Assembly (NCBI GenBank): GCA_030835185.1 | Contig: JAUQWL010000019.1 | Location: 1-51,408, forward strand | Direction of reading: 5' to 3' | Origin: Solirubrobacterales bacterium | GTDB taxonomy: Bacteria; Actinomycetota; Thermoleophilia; Solirubrobacterales; 70-9 | Length of the DNA: 51,408 nucleotides | Shown: in pieces, positions 8,439 to 17,156 of the stretch | Layout: the number at the start of each line of letters is the position of its first letter | How positions within the stretch are numbered: the first letter of the stretch is position 1 | Position numbers and translations under genes: made by a program | The notes under the pieces: generated by a model | Databases searched by the model: none | What the model saw: only the letters and a program-made list of their open reading frames with translations | What the model was told of the DNA's origin: nothing

Positions 8439-11400
8439 GCCAGAACCTGACTCCGGAGCAGCTCGAGGCCGTCTGCTGCCGGGAGCCGGACATCCTGGTC
8501 GAGGCCGGCGCGGGGACGGGCAAGACGAGTACGACCATGAGGCGCTACGGGCTCCGGCTGGGATACGGCGCGGGCGACGGCACCGGTCAGGAAAGCGAAG
8601 AGGAAGAACCCCTGGACCCGGGGCAGATCCTCGTCTTCACATTCACCGACAAGGCCGCCACAGAGCTCCGCAACCGGGTGCGCGACCTGCGGGCATGCGT
8701 CTCGGACGACGGTGACCCTGCAGACGGATTCTCGATGGGGTCGGCCTGGGTCGGGACCTTCCATTCGATCTGCGCCCGGATTCTCAGATCTCATCCGATA
8801 CTCGCCGACGTCGATCCCAGGTTCAGCGTCCTGAGCGACGTCGAGGCAGAACGGATGAAGGGGGTCGCCTACCGAAGGGCACTGACAGAAACCACGCGGT
8901 CCCGCGAGAGCGCGCGCCTGCTCTCCGGCTTCTACCCGCCGAACCTGCGCGACGGCGTCTCCAACGCCTACGCGCAGCTCAGAGCACGAGGCGAGATGGA
9001 GCCGCGACTGCCCGAAGCCCGCCCTGTCGACCTGGCCGGCGCGATGTCCGAAATCAGATCGCTGGCCCGCGAGGGACTCGGAGCCTCCGGACTCCGGAAG
9101 CCGACTCCCGAGCGGATCAGCGAGTTGAACGCCTACCTCGAATCGGTCACGGTGGAGACCGTGACCGTCGAGGGTTTCGAGGAGGTCAGGTTCAAGTCGG
9201 CTTCGGCATCGATCGCAGCTCTCGTCGCGGCCATCCCGAGATTCGCGACCACGCTCGCTACCGTCCAGTACGGCGAAGCCTCCCGGGACGCGCTCGACCG
9301 GCTCCTGCTGCACTACGGGTCGGAGTACGCCTCGCTGAAGAGATCCATCGGGGCCCTGGACTACGAGGACCTCCAGCTCGAAGCCCTGAAGCTGCTGCGC
9401 GAGCATCCCGGTGTCGCGAACATCTACCGCGAGCGCTTCAAGGAGATCATGGTCGACGAGTTCCAGGACACGAACCGCCTCCAACTGGACCTGATCGCCG
9501 CGCTCAGGGGGCCCGGCACGACCCTGTTCACGGTCGGTGACGAAATGCAGGCCATCTACGGTTTCCGCCACGCGGATGTGCGCCTGTTCAGGTCCAGGCG
9601 GATGGACCCGGACGTGAAGGTTCTCCCGCTGTCCGCCAACTTCCGCTCCCAGTACCCGGTGATCGGCGCGGTCAACCTGATCGGTCACGCTCTCGACGAG
9701 CAGGCGGAACGGATGCGGGACACCGCCGCCCCGGAGGAGCGGCATGAATTCAGACCCCTCAGGGTGGGACTCGAACCGGAGGCCGGTCCGACCGGATGTG
9801 TGGAGATCCTGGTCACCGAGAAGAAGGGCTGGGATCAGCTCGACCTGGGACCCTTGTCGCCTGCTGCCAGTCCCGAAGGAGCCGGGCCCTCCGAGTCCGA
9901 GTCGGCCGTCCAGGCCGAAGCCCTGGCGATCGCGCGACACATCAAGTACGCAATCGACCACGAGGGGTTCCGACCGTCGGACGTGGCGATCCTGTTCCGG
10001 TACCGGGCGCACAAGTGGATGTACGCCGAGGCCCTGAAACAGGTCGGCCTGAAGCCCTACATCGTCGGTGGAACCGGCTTCTGGGAAACGCAAGAGGCAA
10101 TCGACCTCAAGTCGCTGCTGGCTGTCGTCGCCAACCCCCTCGACGACGATTCTCTGCTTTCGCCCCTGCTCGGGGTGACCTGCGGGCTGAGTTCCGATGC
10201 GCTGTGGATACTGAGGCGCGAGAGCGGTTTCGACAACCCCCTCTGGCCCGCCCTGTGCGCGGTCGCCGACGGCGGCGGACCCGGGGACTTCCCCGCCCGC
10301 GACCGGGAACCCGCCGCGGAGTTCGTCGAGACCGTACGGGGTATCCGAAAACGGCTCTCGACGATGCCTCTTGAAACGCTGGTGGAAAGCGTGGCGACAG
10401 AAACCGGATACGACCTCGGCTGCCTCTTGCGGGGCGGCCAGGAAGCGCTGGCGAACGTACGCCGGGTCGCCTCGCTCGCCGGTGAGTTCGAGGAGTCCGA
10501 AGGGCGCGACCTGAGGGCCTTTCTCGAGTGGGTCTCGGTCAGCTCGGAGATCGATTCCGAGGCTGCGGTAGCGACCGAAGAAGAGGACAGCGATGTGGTC
10601 CGGCTGATGACCGTCCACAAGGCCAAAGGCCTCGAATTCGAGATGGTCTGCCTGGTCGAACTCGGCAAGCGCCGCAACGGCTCCGGTGAGAAGGCCTTCT
10701 GGCTGGGGAGCGATCCGGACGACCCCCACGGCGAGATCAGATTCGGCCTTCAGGTTCCGAGACCGCAGCATGGGAGTTTCAACCTCTACGACTGGGATCT
10801 GCTCCGCGAAGCCGCGGAGCGCGAATCGGCCGACGAGGAACTGAGGCTGTTCCACGTCGGCCTTACCCGGGCCCGGCGGCGTCTGGTGCTGAGCGGAGTC
10901 GACAAGCTCGAGCCCGGCAGTGGACCGTCCCTGAACTCGACCACGATCAGCCGCCTGGTCGCGGCGTTCTCGATCGACAAACTGGAACCCGAGTCTGTTG
11001 AAGTCCCCGCGGCCGAACCCGGGGGCGGGCTGCGAGCAGAGATCCCTTCATCCGTGATGCCGATCTGGCGAAACGAAGCCGACGATGAGCGGGCGGCAGT
11101 CCTGCGCGAAAGCTTCGACACGGCCCTGGTCCTGAACGAAGAGATCGCCGGCCGGCCGCCGCTTCATAATCGTCCGACGACCCGGCACCCGGATGTCCCG
11201 CTTTCCTTCACGGCCCTGCATGGTCTCGAGGACTGCTCGGCGAGCTTCTACGCAACCAGAATCCTCAAGCTGGAAGGTCCTGGCATCGAGGGCCTGCCGC
11301 TGGACCCGGAAGAGCAGAGTCCCAGCCTCCGGGGGGAGTCGACCCGCTTCGGAAGCGCGGTCCATGACCTCCTGGAGCGGAGCGCGCAGCGGGGCTGGCT

Positions 11401-11974
11401 GCTTCCCACCGCGGACGAAGTCAGGGCCAGTCTGAAGCAGCACCGTGTCAAGGACGGCGACGGCCTGCTCGCCGTCCGGGCCTCCGGGATGATCGAGGGT
11501 TTCTCGGATTCGCCCCTCGGCGCCAGGGTGAAGGGCGGGAAAGCGGAGGTCGAGGTTCCGCTCCTGATCGACATCCTCGGGGTGACGGTCCGCGGCTTTG
11601 CAGACCTCCTGCTCCGACAGGATGATCCGCCTCTCGTCCTCGACTACAAGTCGAACCGGCTCGACGGTACCTCGCCGGGGGAGAAGATGGAGGAATACGT
11701 CCTGCAGCGGGACCTCTACGGCCTGGCGGTGGCCCGGGCGACCGATGCGCAGGCCGTCGACACCGCCTTCGTCTTCCTGGCGGATGCCTCGTCACCGGTC
11801 ATGAAAACCATGGACGGCCCGGCCCTTGAAAAAGCCCGAACGAAGCTGGAGGGCCTGGTCGAAGTGATCCGCACGGGGAACTTCTTCGATGAACTCGCCG
11901 AAGCCTCCCCGTGCGGGGACTGCTGGGCCTGTGAACTTCTTGCGTCGAGGTTTTCGTCCCCGCCCGTCGCCTGA
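8435..11974 (+). CDS. addA: AddA-like UvrD/Rep-family helicase-nuclease
   Basis: A 1179-residue SF1A helicase with all canonical motifs: Walker A AGAGTGKT (residues 24-31), Ia TFTDKAATELRNR, II VDEFQDT (about 341), III VGDEMQAIYGFRHAD, IV LSANFRSQ, V MTVHKAKGLEFE and VI HVGLTRARRRL. A C-terminal RecB-type nuclease follows, with FADLLL, LDYKS (about residue 1069) and a downstream Gln-Tyr motif. With the upstream AddB-like protein it forms an ATP-driven end-resection machine; both subunits carry nuclease residues, as in AddAB and mycobacterial AdnAB. The ATG overlaps the addB stop (ATGA), so the two are translated together. A closing CGDCWAC may bind metal. Confidence 0.92.
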   Translation: MSQNLTPEQLEAVCCREPDILVEAGAGTGKTSTTMRRYGLRLGYGAGDGTGQESEEEEPLDPGQILVFTFTDKAATELRNRVRDLRACVSDDGDPADGFSMGSAWVGTFHSICARILRSHPILADVDPRFSVLSDVEAERMKGVAYRRALTETTRSRESARLLSGFYPPNLRDGVSNAYAQLRARGEMEPRLPEARPVDLAGAMSEIRSLAREGLGASGLRKPTPERISELNAYLESVTVETVTVEGFEEVRFKSASASIAALVAAIPRFATTLATVQYGEASRDALDRLLLHYGSEYASLKRSIGALDYEDLQLEALKLLREHPGVANIYRERFKEIMVDEFQDTNRLQLDLIAALRGPGTTLFTVGDEMQAIYGFRHADVRLFRSRRMDPDVKVLPLSANFRSQYPVIGAVNLIGHALDEQAERMRDTAAPEERHEFRPLRVGLEPEAGPTGCVEILVTEKKGWDQLDLGPLSPAASPEGAGPSESESAVQAEALAIARHIKYAIDHEGFRPSDVAILFRYRAHKWMYAEALKQVGLKPYIVGGTGFWETQEAIDLKSLLAVVANPLDDDSLLSPLLGVTCGLSSDALWILRRESGFDNPLWPALCAVADGGGPGDFPARDREPAAEFVETVRGIRKRLSTMPLETLVESVATETGYDLGCLLRGGQEALANVRRVASLAGEFEESEGRDLRAFLEWVSVSSEIDSEAAVATEEEDSDVVRLMTVHKAKGLEFEMVCLVELGKRRNGSGEKAFWLGSDPDDPHGEIRFGLQVPRPQHGSFNLYDWDLLREAAERESADEELRLFHVGLTRARRRLVLSGVDKLEPGSGPSLNSTTISRLVAAFSIDKLEPESVEVPAAEPGGGLRAEIPSSVMPIWRNEADDERAAVLRESFDTALVLNEEIAGRPPLHNRPTTRHPDVPLSFTALHGLEDCSASFYATRILKLEGPGIEGLPLDPEEQSPSLRGESTRFGSAVHDLLERSAQRGWLLPTADEVRASLKQHRVKDGDGLLAVRASGMIEGFSDSPLGARVKGGKAEVEVPLLIDILGVTVRGFADLLLRQDDPPLVLDYKSNRLDGTSPGEKMEEYVLQRDLYGLAVARATDAQAVDTAFVFLADASSPVMKTMDGPALEKARTKLEGLVEVIRTGNFFDELAEASPCGDCWACELLASRFSSPPVA

Positions 11975-12004
11975 ACCGGACGGACATCAGGCGGGGCGTG
12001 CGTC

Positions 12005-12331
12005 TCAGAAGGGGGGTTCCTCCGGTGGAGGCGGTGGTTCGTCCGTGGGCGGTGGTTCGCTTTCGGTCGACTGCGATCCCTGGTCCCCGGGATCGAGCGA
12101 AGCGGCGAGGTCTTCGAGGCGGAGTTCCTTGAGACCCTCGTCGACGGCGGCGAGTTCGGTGGCGCAGTACTCGATCAGGTCCTTGGCCTCCGCGCAGAGG
12201 TCGAGGGTTTCCCGAAGCTGGGCGTCGCCCGAGTCGAGACGGGCGATGATTTCGTCGAGGCGGGCGGTGGCTGTCTCATAGTCGGCAGTGGCGTCGCCGG
12301 CCTCGTCGGCGGGATCCTGCTCTTCACTCAT
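12005..12331 (-). CDS. xseB: exodeoxyribonuclease VII small subunit
   Basis: A 108-residue protein starting at ATG 12331. The core, residues about 18-70, is the XseB helical hairpin (YETATARLDEIIARLDSG...LRETLDLCAEAKDLI). Several XseB copies bind one XseA to give the single-strand-specific exonuclease VII. The last 35 residues are a Pro/Glu-rich tail (repeated PPP and EEPP) not needed for the fold. The start lies inside the end of xseA (8-bp overlap), so the pair is coupled. It converges on addA with a gap of only 30 bp. Confidence 0.9.
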   Translation of the reverse strand: MSEEQDPADEAGDATADYETATARLDEIIARLDSGDAQLRETLDLCAEAKDLIEYCATELAAVDEGLKELRLEDLAASLDPGDQGSQSTESEPPPTDEPPPPPEEPPF

Positions 12332-13727
12332 CGGGATCGACTCCTTCCAGTCTGGTCTGCCCGAACTCTGCCGGGTCGCGCGGACGGCTGCGCCGCCTGC
12401 GCCTGCGGGCCGCTGCCACCTCGGCCTCGACCCGTCCGTCAGCAAAGATCACCCCGAGACGGCCGGCCACGCGGGCCTGTCGGGTGGTCAGGACCGGCTC
12501 CCCCGATTCGTCCTCGACCCGGGCGAAGCCGCGCTCGAGGATGTGCTGCGGATCGTGGGCACGCAGGGTTACGGAATTGCTGCGACACAGAGCCTCGCCA
12601 CGGTCGACCGAGGACCGGGCCGCCACCGCGGTCGAAACGGCCCGGACCGCCAGCCGTGAGGTGGCCGACTCTCCTCCCCGGACGGCTCGCGTCACGGCCG
12701 GCGACAGACTCTTCACGAGCAGAACCGAGACGCGATCGCGCCGCGAGTCGATCCCGCGGCCGGACGACGCACGGATCTCCCGCGCCTTCTGGTCGAGAAC
12801 CGCCCGCTGGGCGCGTACGGCCCTTGCTGGTGCCGCCGCGCGACTGGCAAGAGGCGCTGCCCGGGAGCCGATTGCGGTCGCCGGGACACGGGCGATCCGG
12901 GAAGTCAGCCCGGCGAGATCGGTCCGGGCCCGATTGAGGTCGAATCCGACCACCTCTTCGGCAGCATGGGTCGGGGTCGAGCATCTGACCGCGGCCACGT
13001 CGTCGATCAGGGTCACGTCCCGTTCATGGCCGACCGCTGAATACACGGGCACGGCCAGCATCGCCACGGTTCGGCAGAGGTCTTCGTCGCAGAATGCCCA
13101 GAGGTCGGTCAGGCTGCCGCCACCCCGGCTGACCACGATCGCCTCGACTTCACCGACCGCCGCCAGATCGCTGACGGCCCTGGTGATCGCCGGTGCCGCC
13201 CTGCGGTCCTGAACCGGAGCGAAGGCCCAGACGATCTCACCAGACCAGCCGCGTCGCTGGAGCCCGGCGAGCAGGTCGTCCCTGGCGGCCCCGCCTTCCG
13301 CCGTGATCACCCCGATCCTGCGAGGCAGGGCCGGTCGCTTCAGACGCTTCTGCAGCTCCAGCAGCCCTTCGGCCTCGAACTGCTTCCGCAGGGCGGCGAG
13401 GCGGGCCAGCAGGTCGCCCTCACCGGCCGGCCGGAGTTCAGTGACCCGGAAGTTGAAACCGGGCGAAGCGTTCTTGCCGCCCGGGTAGTAATCCGGACCG
13501 CCCAGTACCACCACTGCGGCGCCGTCCCGCAGGCACTCGTCCGGCAGGTCCAGGGCGTCCAGTTCGTTGTTCCAGATCGCACAGGGCACCCCTCCGCGTT
13601 CGTCACGCATCTGGAAGTAGGTCTGGACGCGGGTCCGCCGGACATCTGCCAGCTCACCGGTCACCTCGACTCTGTCCATCGCCTGGAAATCGCGCTTCAG
13701 CCGATTCGCGTACTCGCCGACCGGCAT
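12324..13727 (-). CDS. xseA: exodeoxyribonuclease VII large subunit
   Basis: The N-terminal OB-fold part (MPVGEYANRLKRDF..., FQMRDERGG) is followed by the catalytic exonuclease VII domain with RIGVITAEGGAARDD, VVSRGGGSLTDLWAF and VYSAVGHERDVTL, then a long Arg/Ala-rich helical region that binds XseB, and a terminal ILERGFARV segment. Exonuclease VII degrades single-stranded DNA from both ends. I chose ATG 13727 because the family similarity starts there. An ATG at 13829 would add 34 unconserved residues and overlap the HxlR gene. The gene lies directly behind the HxlR regulator on the same strand. Confidence 0.9.
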   Translation of the reverse strand: MPVGEYANRLKRDFQAMDRVEVTGELADVRRTRVQTYFQMRDERGGVPCAIWNNELDALDLPDECLRDGAAVVVLGGPDYYPGGKNASPGFNFRVTELRPAGEGDLLARLAALRKQFEAEGLLELQKRLKRPALPRRIGVITAEGGAARDDLLAGLQRRGWSGEIVWAFAPVQDRRAAPAITRAVSDLAAVGEVEAIVVSRGGGSLTDLWAFCDEDLCRTVAMLAVPVYSAVGHERDVTLIDDVAAVRCSTPTHAAEEVVGFDLNRARTDLAGLTSRIARVPATAIGSRAAPLASRAAAPARAVRAQRAVLDQKAREIRASSGRGIDSRRDRVSVLLVKSLSPAVTRAVRGGESATSRLAVRAVSTAVAARSSVDRGEALCRSNSVTLRAHDPQHILERGFARVEDESGEPVLTTRQARVAGRLGVIFADGRVEAEVAAARRRRRRSRPRDPAEFGQTRLEGVDPDE

Positions 13728-13792
13728 GGCAGCACGCTGTGCCGAGCCGGGGGTTCTCCCGGATTCAGCCGGAGCGGACGAGCTTTCGTAGT

Positions 13793-14167
13793 TCAGGGAA
13801 GGGACTCCCGATGCCACTCGCAGGCCCATTCCCGCAACATCTGAATGGCGGGTTTCAACGCGCGCCCCTTCTCGCTCAGCTCGTAGGTGACCTTGACGGG
13901 CAGACCGTCCTCGACGGTACGGGTGGTCAATCCGGCTGTCTCGAGTTCGCGGAGGCGGCGTGAGAGCAGACGATCGGACAGGCCGGGCACCGCACGCTTG
14001 AGGTCGGCGAAGCGCATCGGTCCCTCCCCGAGCGCCCAGATGATCGCTCCGCTCCAGCGCTTTCCGATCAGTTCGATCGCCACGTGGAAGTGGGGGCAGA
14101 CTTCGGCCGGGGACGACCGGGTCGCATGCGCCGCAACGGTGCCGGTTTCGAGAATGACTCCGGACAA
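13793..14167 (-). CDS. HxlR-family winged-helix regulator
   Basis: A 124-residue regulator with the HxlR signature: an N-terminal cysteine (AEVCPHFHVAIELIGKRW), then the winged helix GPMRFADLKRAVPGLSDRLLSRRLRELE and the wing TYELSEKGRAL. The single Cys in the N-terminal helix is where HypR/HxlR-type proteins sense aldehydes or oxidants. The start is probably TTG 14167, preceded by AGGAG at short spacing. The position immediately upstream of xseA could mean co-transcription, but function in DNA metabolism is not implied by the family. Confidence 0.88.
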   Translation of the reverse strand: MSGVILETGTVAAHATRSSPAEVCPHFHVAIELIGKRWSGAIIWALGEGPMRFADLKRAVPGLSDRLLSRRLRELETAGLTTRTVEDGLPVKVTYELSEKGRALKPAIQMLREWACEWHRESLP

Positions 14168-14240
14168 GGTCTCCTGAGCTTACAAAACGACTCCGGCCGG
14201 CTTCGCGGTTTTCGATCGGCGAAGGACGGATTCCCGTCCG

Positions 14241-15383
14241 CTACCTGGCGCAGGGACCCGTGTCGACCTCACCCGACGCCCGGCCGAGGACCCGCCGGAC
14301 CACGTCGTTCGGTATCGCCAGGCCGCCGGGCGGGCCTTCGGTGGTCGCGGCGAAGACGGTCCCGAGCACCCGTCCCCGGCGATCGACCATCGGACCGCCG
14401 GAATTGCCGTGGCGCACCTGACCTCTGAGCGTCAGCATCTCCCGCTCGAAGGGCCCGGAACCGTAGGCGTCTTCCCCGAAGACGTCCCGGGTGATCCCGG
14501 CTCGTGCGGGGGAGATCGTAAGCGGCCCGTCGTTCGGATAGCCGATAACCGCGGCTGAGGTCCCTTCCCCGGCGCTCTCGAGCATCGACAGGGGCGGCAG
14601 GTCCAGCGGGGCCGCGAGCACCGTGATGTCGTTCCGCGGGCTGTAGGCGATCGGGGTTGCGTCAACCACCTGGCCGTCGTTGGCTTCGATCCGGGTGTCC
14701 GACTGACCGGCCACCACGTGTGCGTTGGTGACGACCGTGTTGGGGGAGATCACCCACCCGGAACCCATGATGCCGACGCCGCAGGCGGTGCCGGTGACCT
14801 TGACCACGGAGCTGCCCGCCCTGCGCACGGCCTGCGAAGCGCCGGCCGTGCCTTCGGGGGCGGCGATCGCACCGGGCGAGGTCGCGAAACTCGGCAGCGG
14901 GCCGATTCTGTAGAGCGCCTGGATCAGCGGTCCGGAAGGCGGCATCACCTCGTTGATCCCACCGAGCAGGGTCGATCGCTGGACATCGCGCCGGAGACTC
15001 TCGGCCCCGGGCATGTAGAGCACGGCCGCGCCCAGGATCCAGATGATGCCGAGGGCCAGGGCCGACATCAGCAGGGCGCCTCCGATTCCGTCGACGACCT
15101 CTCCGAAGGGCCCCCGAATCGCGACACGGCGCAGCCCGGTCCCGATGGAGGCCGACATCGCCAGGGCGAATGAGCCGACCAGCACCGCTCCGAGCAGGGC
15201 GAACATCGGCGCGTACGGCGAACTCGAACCGCCTTCGAGGATGACCGGCGCCAGTCGAGAGCCCAGGGCGGCGCCGAGAACAAGACCTGCAAGGCCCAGC
15301 AATCCGACGATCAGACCCTGCCGGAAGCCCCAGAGGGCCAACAGGAAGGTGAAGCCGGCGATAACCCAGTCGATCGTAGTCAC
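14241..15383 (-). CDS. MarP-like membrane serine protease (CvpA + trypsin-like)
   Basis: A 380-residue protein with four hydrophobic segments in residues 1-125 (CvpA/colicin V-type membrane domain), then an extracellular chymotrypsin-fold protease. The catalytic triad is H222 (TNAHVVAG), D252 (RNDITVL) and S328 (RHGNSGGP). C201 and C378 are placed as the disulfide pair seen in mycobacterial MarP, where the disulfide and oxidation control activity. MarP in Mycobacterium tuberculosis is needed for acid and oxidative stress survival and processes a peptidoglycan hydrolase. The GTG start at 15383 is 45 bp from the divergent penicillin-binding protein gene, which fits a cell-wall role. No PDZ domain is present, separating it from DegP-type proteases. 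Confidence 0.9.
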   Translation of the reverse strand: MTTIDWVIAGFTFLLALWGFRQGLIVGLLGLAGLVLGAALGSRLAPVILEGGSSSPYAPMFALLGAVLVGSFALAMSASIGTGLRRVAIRGPFGEVVDGIGGALLMSALALGIIWILGAAVLYMPGAESLRRDVQRSTLLGGINEVMPPSGPLIQALYRIGPLPSFATSPGAIAAPEGTAGASQAVRRAGSSVVKVTGTACGVGIMGSGWVISPNTVVTNAHVVAGQSDTRIEANDGQVVDATPIAYSPRNDITVLAAPLDLPPLSMLESAGEGTSAAVIGYPNDGPLTISPARAGITRDVFGEDAYGSGPFEREMLTLRGQVRHGNSGGPMVDRRGRVLGTVFAATTEGPPGGLAIPNDVVRRVLGRASGEVDTGPCAR

Positions 15384-15428
15384 CAGACCAATCTAGTCCC
15401 CGCTCGCACCCGGTAGATTCCACGTGTT

Positions 15429-17156
15429 ATGAGGTCCGCCCCCACCCGGCTGGAGCGCCGGCAGCGACTGAAGACGCGCGCCTTGCCCCTGCTCGGCATC
15501 GCGGTGGTTTCCTTCATCGCCGGAGCGATCAACGGCTGCCCGGGAAACCCCCACCGGGATGCCGCCGAACGCTACCTCGAAGCCTGGCAGGAGAAGGACT
15601 ACGCGTCAATGCACTCCGAGCTCAGCACGGCTTCGCAGGAGGCGGTGTCGCTGGAACGGTTCACGGAGAGATATGAACAGGCGGAGGCGGTCGCAACACT
15701 CCAGGGCATCGAGCCCGGCGAAGCCGGCGGAGACGAAACCGAAGTGGAGATCCCCGTCGCTTCGTCCACCCTCGCCTTCGGCACCGTGAACCAGCAGATG
15801 AAGTTCACCTTCGGCGAAGACGGGATCGCCTGGCAGAGCGGCCTGCTCTTCCCGGGCCTCGAAGAAGGCGAGGAGCTCGACCGCAAGACCTCTCTCCCGC
15901 GCCGGGCGTCGATCCTGGCCAGGGACGGCCAGGTGATGGTCGAGGGTCCTTCGCTCGCTCGCAGCTATCCGCTCGGCGACTCGATGATCGACGTCACCGG
16001 AACGGTCGGTGCGAGCGACGAAGGGCTCGATACGACCCAGATTGCCGCCGGCTTCGGCGAAGGTGAGCCGATCGGCCTCAGCGGGATCGAACTGGCTTAC
16101 AACTCACGCCTGGCCGGAAAACCGGGTGGCCGACTGAGTGCCAGACCGATCGGAGGCACCGGCGAAAGCCGAGTGCTCGGTGAGGGCGAACCGCGGGCGG
16201 CAAGACCGCTGAAGACGACGATCGACGTGACCCTCCAGACGACCTCGGTTGCCGCCCTCGGAGGGCAGTACGGCGGCGTGGCCGTCCTCGATGCCCAGAA
16301 GGGCAGCATCAGAGCATTGGCCGGCCAGGCATTTTCGGTGCTTCAGCCCCCGGGATCGACCATGAAGATTGTGACCGCGACTGCCGCGCTCGAGACCGGT
16401 AAGGCAACGATGGACAGCCAGTACGAATACGCCACGTCAGGCGTCGCCGACGGCCGCGAGATCGAGAACGCGCACGGCGAAGTGTGTGGCGGCAGTTTCG
16501 TCCAGAGCTTTGCGAACTCCTGCAACTCGGTCTTTGCGCCGATCGGGATGGAGATCGGCGAAGAGCAGCTGACCAAGACCGCCGAAGCGTTCGGCTTCAA
16601 CAAGCTGCCCGCCATCTACGACAAGGCTGGAACCGAGGCGATCGACCCGCCGGTCCCGACCATTCCACAGCCCGGCCAGTACAACAACGAACTCGGGGTC
16701 AGCGCGATCGGCCAGGGCAAGGTCCAGGCTACCCCGCTACTGATGGCAAGCACCGCTCAGGCTATCGGCAACGAAGGAGTGAGCCTCTCGACACCGATCG
16801 CGGCTGAAGCCGATCTGCAGCCGGACGTGGAGCCGGTACGGGTCACTGACAGGAAGACCGCCGGCGAGGTGGCCGAGGCGATGGTCGCCGTGGTCACCTC
16901 GGGCACCGGAACAGCCGGAGCTATTCCCGAGGCCCAGGTGGCAGGCAAGACGGGAACGGCCGAGGTAGGACCGCGAGGTGGCGGCGCCGTCGACGAGGAT
17001 GGCAACCCGGAACTTGTCGAAGACGCCTGGTTCGCCGCATTCGCCCCGTCGGACAAGCCGAAACTTGCGATCGGCGTGATGGTGATCGACGTTGTCGGAG
17101 GTGGCGGGACCGTGGCGGCGCCGATAGCCAGCCAGATCCTGTCGGCCGGCCTCTAG
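15429..17156 (+). CDS. penicillin-binding transpeptidase with MecA_N/NTF2-like domain
   Basis: A 575-residue peptidoglycan transpeptidase. One N-terminal membrane anchor lies at residues about 17-36. It is followed by an NTF2-like MecA_N domain (AERYLEAWQEKDYASMHSELS, residues 45-115), a short dimer domain, and the transpeptidase: SxxK at S310-K313 (PPGSTMK), SxN at S364-C365-N366, and KTG at 507-509. The catalytic serine would be S310, and the enzyme acts outside the membrane on pentapeptide stems. The domain order resembles PBP2a/PBP3-type class B enzymes rather than the FtsI of the division cluster. It is divergent from the MarP-like protease, and its stop overlaps the sulfatase stop on the other strand by 2 bp. 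Confidence 0.9.
   Translation: MRSAPTRLERRQRLKTRALPLLGIAVVSFIAGAINGCPGNPHRDAAERYLEAWQEKDYASMHSELSTASQEAVSLERFTERYEQAEAVATLQGIEPGEAGGDETEVEIPVASSTLAFGTVNQQMKFTFGEDGIAWQSGLLFPGLEEGEELDRKTSLPRRASILARDGQVMVEGPSLARSYPLGDSMIDVTGTVGASDEGLDTTQIAAGFGEGEPIGLSGIELAYNSRLAGKPGGRLSARPIGGTGESRVLGEGEPRAARPLKTTIDVTLQTTSVAALGGQYGGVAVLDAQKGSIRALAGQAFSVLQPPGSTMKIVTATAALETGKATMDSQYEYATSGVADGREIENAHGEVCGGSFVQSFANSCNSVFAPIGMEIGEEQLTKTAEAFGFNKLPAIYDKAGTEAIDPPVPTIPQPGQYNNELGVSAIGQGKVQATPLLMASTAQAIGNEGVSLSTPIAAEADLQPDVEPVRVTDRKTAGEVAEAMVAVVTSGTGTAGAIPEAQVAGKTGTAEVGPRGGGAVDEDGNPELVEDAWFAAFAPSDKPKLAIGVMVIDVVGGGGTVAAPIASQILSAGL

Noticed and set aside
8252..10855. 867-residue minus-strand open frame
   Set aside because: It is antisense to addB/addA, which carry full helicase and nuclease motifs. 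High GC keeps the opposite frame open; the translation is Gly/Val/Gln-rich without any domain.
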